Virus record (IMG/VR): IMGVR_UViG_3300021425_002114
Coordinates: 1-44,483 of that record
Source: a virus
Reading direction: 5' to 3' (one strand)
DNA length: 44,483 bases
This document shows positions 21,407 to 28,788 of this stretch, piece after piece (position 1 is the first letter of the stretch; every line of letters begins with the position of its first letter). The position numbers were made by a program, and so were the translations under genes. A model generated the notes under the pieces. The model worked only from the letters and a program-made list of their open reading frames with translations. It was not told the origin of the DNA and did no database searches.

Positions 21407-21436
21407 AAAGAGAGGTTGCATAAACCTCTCTTTTTT
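21407..21436 (+). terminator. Terminator between the tandem RNA and the glycan operon
   Basis: The 11-bp stem AAAGAGAGGTT/AACCTCTCTTT has a GCATA loop and runs into a T-tract (21431-21436). It could end the RNA transcript constitutively or act as the off switch of a riboswitch-like leader. Confidence 0.85.
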
Positions 21437-21444
21437 AGTATACT
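21416..21444 (+). promoter_or_regulatory. Sigma70-type promoter inside the terminator
   Basis: TTGCAT (21416-21421, in the hairpin loop), a 17-base spacer, and TATACT (21439-21444). This is the same terminator-promoter overlap as at 5094 and 38133. It would drive the glycan operon without passing through the tandem RNA. Confidence 0.55.
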
Positions 21445-21452
21445 ATATACTA
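21436..21452. repeat. Inverted repeat overlapping the -10 box
   Basis: TAGTATA-CTA-TATACTA is a perfect 7-bp inverted repeat that covers the TATACT box. It could be a repressor operator, or a by-product of AT-rich sequence. Confidence 0.4.
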
Positions 21453-21477
21453 ATAAGATTATTATTTTTGATCAAAA

Positions 21478-22536
21478 ATGAGTCAATATACTAAGACAGC
21501 ACTTGTACTTGGTGCTGGTGGCTTTATTGGAAGTCATATGGTTAAACGCCTTCGTTCTGAAGGTTATTGGGTACGTGGTGTAGACCTTAAGTATCCAGAG
21601 TATTCTGTAAGTGAAGCAAACGAATTCATCCGTGGTGATCTTCGTGATGTTAATTTTGTTCGTCGTTGCATTCGTTATGCTGGGCCTTACAATAATTTCT
21701 ACGCACAAATCGTAGACAAGTTCCTAGAACCCTTTGATGAAATCTATCAGTTCGCTGCTGATATGGGTGGTGCAGGTTTCGTTTTCACTGGAGAGAACGA
21801 TGCAGACATCATGCACAATTCAGTCTCTATTAACTTAAATGTTCTTGATGAACAACATAAGTTGAACGAAACCAAGGGTGTAAATAAGACTAAGATTTTC
21901 TATTCTGGATCTGCTTGTATGTATCCAGAGCACAATCAACTGGATCCTGACAACCCCGACTGCCGTGAAGAATCCGCATACCCCGCTAACCCCGATTCCG
22001 AATACGGATGGGAAAAACTATTCTCTGAGCGACTTTATTTTGCATACCATAGGAATTATGGTATTCCTGTTCGTGTTACCCGTTATCACAATATCTTTGG
22101 GCCAGAGGGAACCTGGGACGGTGGAAGAGAAAAGGCACCAGCTGCAATCTGCCGTAAAGTCGCTCTCCTCCCAGAGGACGGTGGATGCATCGATGTGTGG
22201 GGAGACGGCCTACAAACTCGTTCCTTCCTGTACATTGACGAATGCATTGAAGCGTCTAGACGACTGATGGACTCCAACTTCATTGGTCCTGTCAATATTG
22301 GTTCCGAAGAGATGGTTACTATTAACCAACTCGTTGAGACTGCTGCTAAGGTTGCAGGTAAGAACGTAGAGAAGAATCATATTGATGGTCCTCTAGGTGT
22401 TCGTGGACGCAATTCCAACAACGATGTAATCCGCAGAGAACTCGGTTGGGATTATCAACAGACTCTTGAAGAGGGTATCCGTAAGACATACAATTGGATC
22501 AGTGAGCAAATTTATTCAAAAGAGAACAACAAATGA
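21478..22536 (+). CDS. gme: GDP-mannose 3,5-epimerase
   Basis: This 352-residue extended SDR protein has a glycine motif GAGGFIG (12-18). Its motifs are those of plant GDP-D-mannose 3',5'-epimerase: AADMGGAGF, SGSACMYPE, YGWEK, RYHNIFGPEGTWDGGREKAP, WGDGLQTRSF, IDECIEAS, VNIGSEEMV and GVRGRNS. The residues Tyr176/Lys180, Cys147 and Lys219 sit at a constant offset of two from the Arabidopsis catalytic set as I remember it (Tyr174/Lys178, Cys145, Lys217), so it should be active. The product would be GDP-L-galactose (or GDP-L-gulose). It heads the glycan operon behind the tandem RNA and is ATGA-coupled to the radical SAM gene. Confidence 0.88.
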   Translation: MSQYTKTALVLGAGGFIGSHMVKRLRSEGYWVRGVDLKYPEYSVSEANEFIRGDLRDVNFVRRCIRYAGPYNNFYAQIVDKFLEPFDEIYQFAADMGGAGFVFTGENDADIMHNSVSINLNVLDEQHKLNETKGVNKTKIFYSGSACMYPEHNQLDPDNPDCREESAYPANPDSEYGWEKLFSERLYFAYHRNYGIPVRVTRYHNIFGPEGTWDGGREKAPAAICRKVALLPEDGGCIDVWGDGLQTRSFLYIDECIEASRRLMDSNFIGPVNIGSEEMVTINQLVETAAKVAGKNVEKNHIDGPLGVRGRNSNNDVIRRELGWDYQQTLEEGIRKTYNWISEQIYSKENNK

Positions 22537-23642
22537 AATCACTTCGCACTCCAAATAAAACTGAAGTAACAACCGTACTCGGTAATGCAGAAAAATTTGA
22601 TCCTGTCAGGAATGCTGTAGATCCTGAAGCATACGATGAATATCGTAGACTTTGGGATGAGACTTCTAAACTTCAAACTGTTACCGATTTTCCTCTGCAG
22701 TTGGATTTTGAATTAAATTACTCTTGTAATTTTTCTTGTCCGATGTGTACATGGAATGCTGAAACGACCTCAAGATTCGGTAAGGACAAGTGGTTCCCCT
22801 TTGAGGTTTGGAAAGAACTCATTGATGAAGCAATCCCCAAAGGACTTAAATCAATCAGACTTAATCAAATTAATGAACCTCTGATTCGTCAGGACATTGT
22901 TAAGTTTGTAGAGTATGCTAGAAGTAAAGGTATTCTTGATATCTACTTTTCTACTAATGGATCACTCCTTACTGAGAAGATTTCCAGAGGTTTAATTGAA
23001 GCAGGTTTGATGAGACTTCAGGTTTCTTTGGATGCTGCAACTGAAGAAACATATAATAAGATTAGAATTGGTGGAGACTACCACAAAATTCTTAATAACA
23101 TTGATAATTTCCTTCGTATTAGAGACGAGATGGGTTCTAAACTTCCCACTTTGCGAGTTAATTTTGTGAAGACTCCAGAGAATGTCCATGAACTTGATCA
23201 GTTTGTTAAAATGTGGGAGGGTAAAGCAGATTTCATTGGTATTCAGGACCTGCTTGGCATTGTTGATAAGTTTGATAAGTCCAAGGAAGAAGGATATGAT
23301 GCTTCAATTGAAGACTTTAAGTGTGCTCAACCTTATCAGCACATGACTGTAAGGTCGAATGGACACATTCTTCCTTGCTGCTCTTTCTTTGGACCAGATA
23401 CACCTATTGCTAAACTCAAACATAACATTGAGGGTGTAGAAATGACTGGCGAAGATGGTATTCTTGTATCTGATGAGACGAAAGAAACCATTGCAAACCT
23501 TATGGTAAAGAGTATTGAGGAAGCTTGGAACAGTGATGAGATGAAATTCTTTAGAGAAATTCATAAAAATGGAGAATATTGGAAGCATCCTGTATGTAAG
23601 AAGTGCGTTCAGTCAACATCGCACGTAGATGAAACTCAGTGA
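22533..23642 (+). CDS. Radical SAM/SPASM protein
   Basis: This 369-residue protein has the radical SAM motif CNFSCPMC at 65-72, followed by a core with LNQINEPLI and FSTNGSLL. A C-terminal SPASM-type cysteine cluster (CAQPYQHMTVRSNGHILPCC, then CKKC near the end) should hold auxiliary [4Fe-4S] clusters. Unlike the two N-twitch copies in the accessory region, it has the standard order core-SPASM. SPASM enzymes modify peptides or dehydrogenate sugars and alcohols. Coupled by ATGA to the epimerase, it may modify a sugar or its carrier, but the substrate is unknown. Confidence 0.85.
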   Translation: MKSLRTPNKTEVTTVLGNAEKFDPVRNAVDPEAYDEYRRLWDETSKLQTVTDFPLQLDFELNYSCNFSCPMCTWNAETTSRFGKDKWFPFEVWKELIDEAIPKGLKSIRLNQINEPLIRQDIVKFVEYARSKGILDIYFSTNGSLLTEKISRGLIEAGLMRLQVSLDAATEETYNKIRIGGDYHKILNNIDNFLRIRDEMGSKLPTLRVNFVKTPENVHELDQFVKMWEGKADFIGIQDLLGIVDKFDKSKEEGYDASIEDFKCAQPYQHMTVRSNGHILPCCSFFGPDTPIAKLKHNIEGVEMTGEDGILVSDETKETIANLMVKSIEEAWNSDEMKFFREIHKNGEYWKHPVCKKCVQSTSHVDETQ

Positions 23643-23650
23643 GGGTATAA

Positions 23651-24343
23651 ATGTTTTGCTTTTCTTGTAAATATTTTGATGGTTCTCCAGTAAGAAGAAC
23701 TGTAGATTCCATCAAAAAATTTCATCCCTCCGAAAAAATTGTCATCGTTGATTCTATGTCTGACGACAAGAGTTACTATGACTTCTTTTCAGATGATGAT
23801 AACGTACATATATTAGATGACTGTAATCAGCATAGAGTTCCTGGTGCATTTTATCAGACATTAAAACACTTTCCCGACGAACCATATTATATTAATATTC
23901 AAGATTCTTTTATTATCAAAAAATCTTGGCAAGAATATATCGATATGGATCATCAGTTCATTTCTATTGGTTACTTTCCTGATGTAACTCATTCAGAAAG
24001 TACACATCAGTATCAATACATGAAAAAGGTATTTGATGGCACACCATATACTTGTCCTCCACCAAACTCAAGATTTGATGCATGTTGGGGTCCTGTTTAT
24101 ATCATTAAAAATTCATTTGCCATGGAACTTTATGATAATGGAGTTCTTTCTAATATGAAATCTACCTGTAAAGTAGATGATGAAATGGGAGAGAGACTCT
24201 TTGGTATTATTGCTGAAGCACATGGATGGTCGCCTAAAAGATTTAATATCGAAGGTGATATCATAGCAAGATGGCATCAGATGGAAGTAGATAATCTTGA
24301 GTATTACACCAAAATATTTGGTTCTAGACTCGGGAGGAAGTAA
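23651..24343 (+). CDS. Putative GT-A type glycosyltransferase
   Basis: This 230-residue protein starts with a strand (MFCFSCKYF) and a GT-A-like pattern: RRTVDSIKKFHPSEKIVIVDSMSDD, like GT2 openings with a nucleotide-binding Asp. YYINIQDSF is a possible acceptor or DxD-like segment, followed by FDACWGPVYIIKN and a C-terminal DDEMGERLFGI helix with GW. No standard DXD is seen, so the class is uncertain. It starts eight bases after the radical SAM gene with GAGGG as ribosome site, and its TAA is followed at once by a perfect promoter. Confidence 0.55.
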   Translation: MFCFSCKYFDGSPVRRTVDSIKKFHPSEKIVIVDSMSDDKSYYDFFSDDDNVHILDDCNQHRVPGAFYQTLKHFPDEPYYINIQDSFIIKKSWQEYIDMDHQFISIGYFPDVTHSESTHQYQYMKKVFDGTPYTCPPPNSRFDACWGPVYIIKNSFAMELYDNGVLSNMKSTCKVDDEMGERLFGIIAEAHGWSPKRFNIEGDIIARWHQMEVDNLEYYTKIFGSRLGRK

Positions 24344-24372
24344 TTGACATCGATTGTATATTGTATTATAAT
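24344..24372 (+). promoter_or_regulatory. Perfect-consensus sigma70 promoter inside the glycan operon
   Basis: TTGACA, a 17-base spacer, and TATAAT (24367-24372) match the full bacterial consensus. It lies between the upstream stop codon and the NTase-RibB gene, whose ATG is 27 bases after the -10 box. Strong early transcription of that module is expected. Confidence 0.8.
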
Positions 24373-24398
24373 CTGAAAGTATAATTAAAAATTAGGGT

Positions 24399-25826
24399 AT
24401 GAATATTTTATTTCCAATTGCTGGACTTGGAACTCGCTTTAAAAAGAATGGATATGTTGACCCCAAACCCTTTGTAAAGTTTAAGGGAAAACCTCTGATC
24501 GAGTGGGCACTGTCTTCCTTTAAATTGACTGGTAAGTATTATGTCATTGTGAACGGACTTGAAAAAAATTATCAACAAGTTCTTCATATGATTCGTGATA
24601 AGTATTTTCTCGATCTTGAAATCGTTGACATTGGTGCGTCAACCAGAGGTCAGGCAGAGACTTGTTTGAAAGCAATTCAAAAGTTTAATATTGATACAAC
24701 TGCTCCTCTTATCATTACCAATTGTGATCAGTATACTCCTTGGAATCATAATCGTTTTTTGAGTTTTATCAGGAATAATGATCCCGATGGTGCTGTGAGT
24801 ACCTATAATCGCCCAGAAATCCCTGAAGGATCAGAAAGTCCATATAGTCACATGCTTCTTGGTGATGATGGATATGCAGTTAAGTTTGCAGAAAAGGTTG
24901 CTATTTCTCCTATTTCACTGAATGGAATTTTTTACTGGAAAACTGGTCAACTGTTTGTTGATAGTGCAACCAAAATGATGAATGATGATTCTGATGCTGG
25001 TTGGGGATTCGGTTCATTCTCATATAGTCGAGAAAAGTATGTTGCTCCCACTTACAATTATCTCATTGATGAAGGTAAAAAGATTTTGAATTATCATATG
25101 GAAGATGATGAGTATCTTTCTCTCGGAAGTCCTCAGGACATTATGCTTCATGTAAAAAGGGAAAATGTAAAACAAGCAGTTGAAGATCTCCGTAAGGGCA
25201 AACCAATCGTTATGGTAGATGATTATGATCGTGAGTTTGAAGGTGATATCGTTCTCTCCGCAGAAAAAACAACCGAAGAAAATCTTTTGTTTGCTATGAG
25301 ACATGCTCGTGGTCTGATGTGTCTCCCTTGTAATCAAGAAAAACTGGATCAGTTTGAGATTCCAATGATGAACTCCAATGGTTGTGATGAGTTTGGGACA
25401 CCTTTTGCTACTAGTATCGATGCAGTTTTTGGTGCCACCACTGGCATGTCTGTCTCTGACCGTTTAGCAACTATTAAGACATTTGTTTCTGATACTTCTA
25501 AACCAACTGAACTTGCTCAACCTGGACACCTGTTTCCTCTACGTGCTCGTCCTGGACGCTTAACTGAACGTCGTGGGCATACTGAGGGTTGCGTTGAGAT
25601 TTTGAAACTTGCAGGATTGAAGCAAGTTGGTGTGATTATTGAAATCATGGATGAATACGGTAAGATGATCAAAGGTGATAACCTTAAACAGTTTGCAGAA
25701 ATTTATAATTTGACTTTTGTTTCTATTGAAGAACTGTATGATGAAGTGTACAATAAGGATTCTGTTGGTAGTGTTCCACTGTCTGCAGTAGACGAAAAAA
25801 CCCTTGAATCGATGGTAAAAGTTTGA
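24399..25826 (+). CDS. Fusion of sugar-phosphate nucleotidyltransferase and RibB (DHBP synthase)
   Basis: This protein has 475 residues in two domains. Residues 1-250 look like a sugar nucleotidyltransferase: FPIAGLGTRFKK (NTP loop), DPKPFVKFKGKPLIEWAL, a metal-type NCDQY at 108-112, and a C-terminal SLGSPQD. Residues 255-450 match 3,4-dihydroxy-2-butanone-4-phosphate synthase (RibB): VMVDDYDREFEGDIV (277-283 core), ARGLMCLP, GATTGMSVSDR, QPGHLFPLRA (375-383) and RRGHTEGCVEILKLAGL (393-397 core). Key acidic and His residues are kept. RibB turns ribulose 5-phosphate into DHBP plus formate, normally for riboflavin. No other riboflavin gene is here. The fusion seems undescribed to me. It heads a kinase/HAD/transaldolase/SDR set. 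Confidence 0.85.
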   Translation: MNILFPIAGLGTRFKKNGYVDPKPFVKFKGKPLIEWALSSFKLTGKYYVIVNGLEKNYQQVLHMIRDKYFLDLEIVDIGASTRGQAETCLKAIQKFNIDTTAPLIITNCDQYTPWNHNRFLSFIRNNDPDGAVSTYNRPEIPEGSESPYSHMLLGDDGYAVKFAEKVAISPISLNGIFYWKTGQLFVDSATKMMNDDSDAGWGFGSFSYSREKYVAPTYNYLIDEGKKILNYHMEDDEYLSLGSPQDIMLHVKRENVKQAVEDLRKGKPIVMVDDYDREFEGDIVLSAEKTTEENLLFAMRHARGLMCLPCNQEKLDQFEIPMMNSNGCDEFGTPFATSIDAVFGATTGMSVSDRLATIKTFVSDTSKPTELAQPGHLFPLRARPGRLTERRGHTEGCVEILKLAGLKQVGVIIEIMDEYGKMIKGDNLKQFAEIYNLTFVSIEELYDEVYNKDSVGSVPLSAVDEKTLESMVKV

Positions 25827-26788
25827 TGAAGTTTACCACTAGAGCATATAATAGTTTTGCCCTGAATCCTAAAACAAAGGCAAGCATTATTAAAACTAGT
25901 GAAGAAGAGAGACTGAAGGGAGAAGCAGAATACTATCTGGATCTCCCTGATGATCTCAGAGTATTCTTTCCTAGAATGATTGATTGTGATCTGACTCCTC
26001 CATATACTATGGAATTGGAGTTGTATGCATATGATAATCTTGGAAATGTTATGGTATCTTCAAATTATCATGACAATTTCTGGGAAAAAGCATTTGACTT
26101 TCTTCTTGGATATATCAATGCATATAAGGAGTCAGAATCTATTCCAGCGAACCGTGAAGATTCTCTCTTGATGTTTGTCGATAAGACTGAAAGAGAATAT
26201 GTAAAGTTGATGCATGACTTCGATTTCTTCAGATCTTTGAGACTTGAAGAAGAGTTTGTTTTGAATGGCAAACCTCTAAAATCTTTCAATGTAATCTGGG
26301 GAAAACTCAAAGAGTTTATTGAAACCAAACTGATTGAAGACAAATTTTATTATATTCACGGCGACCTCTGCTTCAGTAATATTCTTTATGGGATTAATCC
26401 AATTACAAAAGATTTAGTCCTCAAGATGATTGATCCTAGAGGCGTATTTGGAAAAACCCAGTTCTTTGGTGATCCTTATTATGATTTGGCAAAAATTTCG
26501 CATTCCTGTAGTGGTGGATATGAATATTTTATCTACGATCAGTTTCAGGTAGATGTAGAATCAAATAAATTTTTCCTTGATTTTAGGAATGAGTCTAACA
26601 AAGATAAAATTAATTCTAAGTTTGTTGACTTAGTTGAGGAATATAAGTTTGATTATCAGAAGATTAAACTTATTGAAGGATGTATTTTTGTTGGAATGTG
26701 TGCCAGACACTATGATAGTCTCGAAAGACAGAAGTCCATGTTTATTACTGGTCTTAAAATACTGAATGAGATTTATGAAACACTATAG
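25826..26788 (+). CDS. Aminoglycoside phosphotransferase-like small-molecule kinase
   Basis: This protein has 320 residues from the ATG at 25826 (TGATG overlap). The catalytic loop YIHGDLCFSNILY (His-Gly-Asp at about 178-180 with Asn185) and the metal-binding LKMIDPRG (Asp204) are those of APH/choline kinase-like enzymes. FFGDPYYDLAKI is also typical. The substrate in this setting is probably a sugar or sugar-like alcohol rather than an antibiotic. Its position right after a nucleotidyltransferase matches the kinase-then-nucleotidyltransferase logic of pathways that activate a free small molecule (as in LicA/LicC for choline). Confidence 0.75.
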   Translation: MKFTTRAYNSFALNPKTKASIIKTSEEERLKGEAEYYLDLPDDLRVFFPRMIDCDLTPPYTMELELYAYDNLGNVMVSSNYHDNFWEKAFDFLLGYINAYKESESIPANREDSLLMFVDKTEREYVKLMHDFDFFRSLRLEEEFVLNGKPLKSFNVIWGKLKEFIETKLIEDKFYYIHGDLCFSNILYGINPITKDLVLKMIDPRGVFGKTQFFGDPYYDLAKISHSCSGGYEYFIYDQFQVDVESNKFFLDFRNESNKDKINSKFVDLVEEYKFDYQKIKLIEGCIFVGMCARHYDSLERQKSMFITGLKILNEIYETL

Positions 26789-27131
26789 ATTTTGTTTTGA
26801 TCTTGATGGCACTCTGTGTTATACGAGAAAAGAAGATGAACACTACAGAGATGTAAAACCAATTCCTGGAGCAATTGAAACAGTTCAGAGACTAAAGGCG
26901 GAAGGTCATTATATTATTATTATGACTGCCAGAAATATGGTTACTCATAATAATAATCTTGGTAAAATTATTGCCAATCAATGTCCTATTGTGGTAGAAT
27001 GGTTGGATAGGCATGGTATTCCTTATGATGAACTTCACTTTGGAAAACCTGTTGCAGATTTTTACGTCGATGACAAAGCAGTCAAACTAGAAGACTGGAA
27101 TACTTTTAACAAAACTTTGGAACAACTATGA
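26775..27131 (+). CDS. HAD-superfamily phosphatase
   Basis: This protein has 118 residues from the ATG at 26775; an ATG nine bases upstream is possible. Motif I is FCFDLDGTLC (Asp9 and Asp11), motif II is IIIMTAR (Thr), and the C terminus ends in DFYVDDKA (motif IV acidic pair). A small capless HAD of this length fits phosphatases found in capsule and polysaccharide clusters. It overlaps the kinase gene by 14 bases and is ATGA-coupled to the transaldolase-like gene, so it probably dephosphorylates an intermediate of the same pathway. Confidence 0.8.
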   Translation: MKHYRFCFDLDGTLCYTRKEDEHYRDVKPIPGAIETVQRLKAEGHYIIIMTARNMVTHNNNLGKIIANQCPIVVEWLDRHGIPYDELHFGKPVADFYVDDKAVKLEDWNTFNKTLEQL

Positions 27132-27934
27132 GAGATTTTTTCTTTGACACTGCTAATGTAGACTTTATCAAGTCTACTATGGATAAGTATGGATCTGATA
27201 TTGATCCAAAGTGGGTGCGTGGTGTAACCACTAATCCAAATGCTTTTAGTAAACTTGATAAGTATCACCTTGATGAGTGGTTGGATCACTCTGTTGTGAT
27301 GGGTAAACTCATTGCGGATATTCGTGGTGACAATGCTGGTGAGGTTCACATTCAAGCACCTTATTCTCACCTTGACCCTGAAGTGATCCTTGAGTATGCC
27401 AAGATGATTACTGATGCTACTCAAGGCACCTGTAGGGTTGGTATGAAGATTCCTCCATATCAGCGAGTGCTTGAGTATGTTAATCAATATAATGAGTATG
27501 TCATCACCAACGTCACTGGTCTTGCTGATTCTTCTACTGCTCTAAAGTGTTGCACCTATGATGTTGGATATATCAGCATTATTCCTGGTCGCATGGAAGA
27601 AGTTGGTATTGATGCACAGTCTGCTATTGCTTTTGTGAATCAGTGCAACTTTGGAAACACTGAGATTATTACTGGTAGTCAGAGAACCACTGAGCAGATC
27701 ATCTATTCCTTCTATCTTGACACTGTTCCTACCATTGGCGAGAAGTGTTGGGCAGACATCTTCCAAGGTGACAACTTCCAACGCATCCTAAATATGGAGT
27801 ATGGTTATGATCCAGTTGGTTCGTTTAGTCCAACGATTTCGCAGGATAATATTAATTTGTCTCTTGCTTTCTTTGAACAAATGGATGGATTGGGTGATAC
27901 CGCTCGTAAAGATCTTGAAGAAAGAATTAAATGA
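27128..27934 (+). CDS. Second transaldolase/aldolase of the TalC-like fold
   Basis: This 268-residue protein keeps the transaldolase signatures FFDTANVDFI (Asp7), RGVTTNPNAFSK (31-42), VGMKIPPY with the probable Schiff-base Lys107, and TGLADSSTAL in place of the usual N-V-T-L strand. It is clearly different from TalC at 14482: longer and with a divergent C-terminal half. Its place inside the sugar cluster, coupled by ATGA on both sides, suggests an aldol step on a dedicated sugar and not pentose phosphate metabolism. It could be an FSA-like aldolase that joins a ketone donor to an aldehyde. Confidence 0.75.
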   Translation: MRDFFFDTANVDFIKSTMDKYGSDIDPKWVRGVTTNPNAFSKLDKYHLDEWLDHSVVMGKLIADIRGDNAGEVHIQAPYSHLDPEVILEYAKMITDATQGTCRVGMKIPPYQRVLEYVNQYNEYVITNVTGLADSSTALKCCTYDVGYISIIPGRMEEVGIDAQSAIAFVNQCNFGNTEIITGSQRTTEQIIYSFYLDTVPTIGEKCWADIFQGDNFQRILNMEYGYDPVGSFSPTISQDNINLSLAFFEQMDGLGDTARKDLEERIK

Positions 27935-28788
27935 AAATTACAGTTCTAGGTTCGGGTGGGCAAATTGGTGCCTACCTGACTGAATACCTTCGTGAGAAAG
28001 GTCATAAAATTCATGAGTTTGATGTTGTCAATGGTGTCCATCAGGACATGACAACTATTCCTAATCCCGAATTGCATCGGGTTATCATGGATACAGACTT
28101 TGTTTTCTTCCTTGCATTTGATGTTGGTGGATCAAGATACCTGAAGAAGTATCAGCACACCTTTGACTTCATCAACAACAATGCTCGTATCATGGTCAAT
28201 GTGTTTGACCTGCTGAAGAAGTATCATAAGAAGTTTGTTTTTGCATCATCTCAGATGAGTAACATGAGTTACTCTCCATACGGTGTAATGAAGCGTGTGG
28301 GTGAGATGTATACTCAGAACTTGAATGGACGCATTGTTAAGTTCTGGAATGTCTATGGTATCGAGAAAGATCCAGAGAAGTCTCATGTTATCACTGACTT
28401 CATTCGTAAAGGATTTGAAGAAGGTGAATTTGAAATGATGACCGATGGCACAGAAGAGCGTCAGTTCTTGTATGCAGAAGACTGCTGCAAAGCACTTGAA
28501 ACAGTGATGGAATGCTACAGTGATTTCAGTGTTGATGATCCTCTCCATATCACATCATTTAGATCTGATACAATTAAGGATGTTGCAGCAACTATTCAGG
28601 GGTGCTTTAATAGAATTGGAATGTACGATGTAAAAATTAAACCTGGTCTGGCAAAAGACAGCGTTCAAATGGATAAGAGAAACGAAGCAGATAACTTTAT
28701 TACTGGTTGGTGGTTGCCAGAAACTAACCTCGGTGCTGGCATTCAAAAAGTATTTGATGAAATGAAAAAGGAGTATGTGAAAGAATGA
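27931..28788 (+). CDS. NAD-dependent epimerase/dehydratase (extended SDR)
   Basis: This 285-residue protein has VLGSGGQIGAYL (GxxGxxG) at the N terminus, FVFASSQMS with a Ser, YGVMKR (Tyr-xxx-Lys active pair), FWNVYG and ERQFLYAEDCCKAL, all typical of nucleotide-sugar SDRs. The first glycine motif is GSGGQIG, slightly unusual. ATGA overlap on both sides links it to the transaldolase-like gene and the fucosyltransferase. A likely role is epimerisation, reduction or dehydration of the activated sugar made by this module. Confidence 0.8.
   Translation: MKITVLGSGGQIGAYLTEYLREKGHKIHEFDVVNGVHQDMTTIPNPELHRVIMDTDFVFFLAFDVGGSRYLKKYQHTFDFINNNARIMVNVFDLLKKYHKKFVFASSQMSNMSYSPYGVMKRVGEMYTQNLNGRIVKFWNVYGIEKDPEKSHVITDFIRKGFEEGEFEMMTDGTEERQFLYAEDCCKALETVMECYSDFSVDDPLHITSFRSDTIKDVAATIQGCFNRIGMYDVKIKPGLAKDSVQMDKRNEADNFITGWWLPETNLGAGIQKVFDEMKKEYVKE

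Noticed and set aside
25826-26788. Reading the APH-like kinase as an antibiotic-resistance gene
   Set aside because: The HGDxxxxN motif is shared by many small-molecule kinases, and its place in a sugar operon argues against an aminoglycoside substrate.
27062-27487. 141-codon minus-strand ORF over the HAD and transaldolase-like genes
   Set aside because: It is antisense to two genes with clear family motifs and has no recognisable content of its own.
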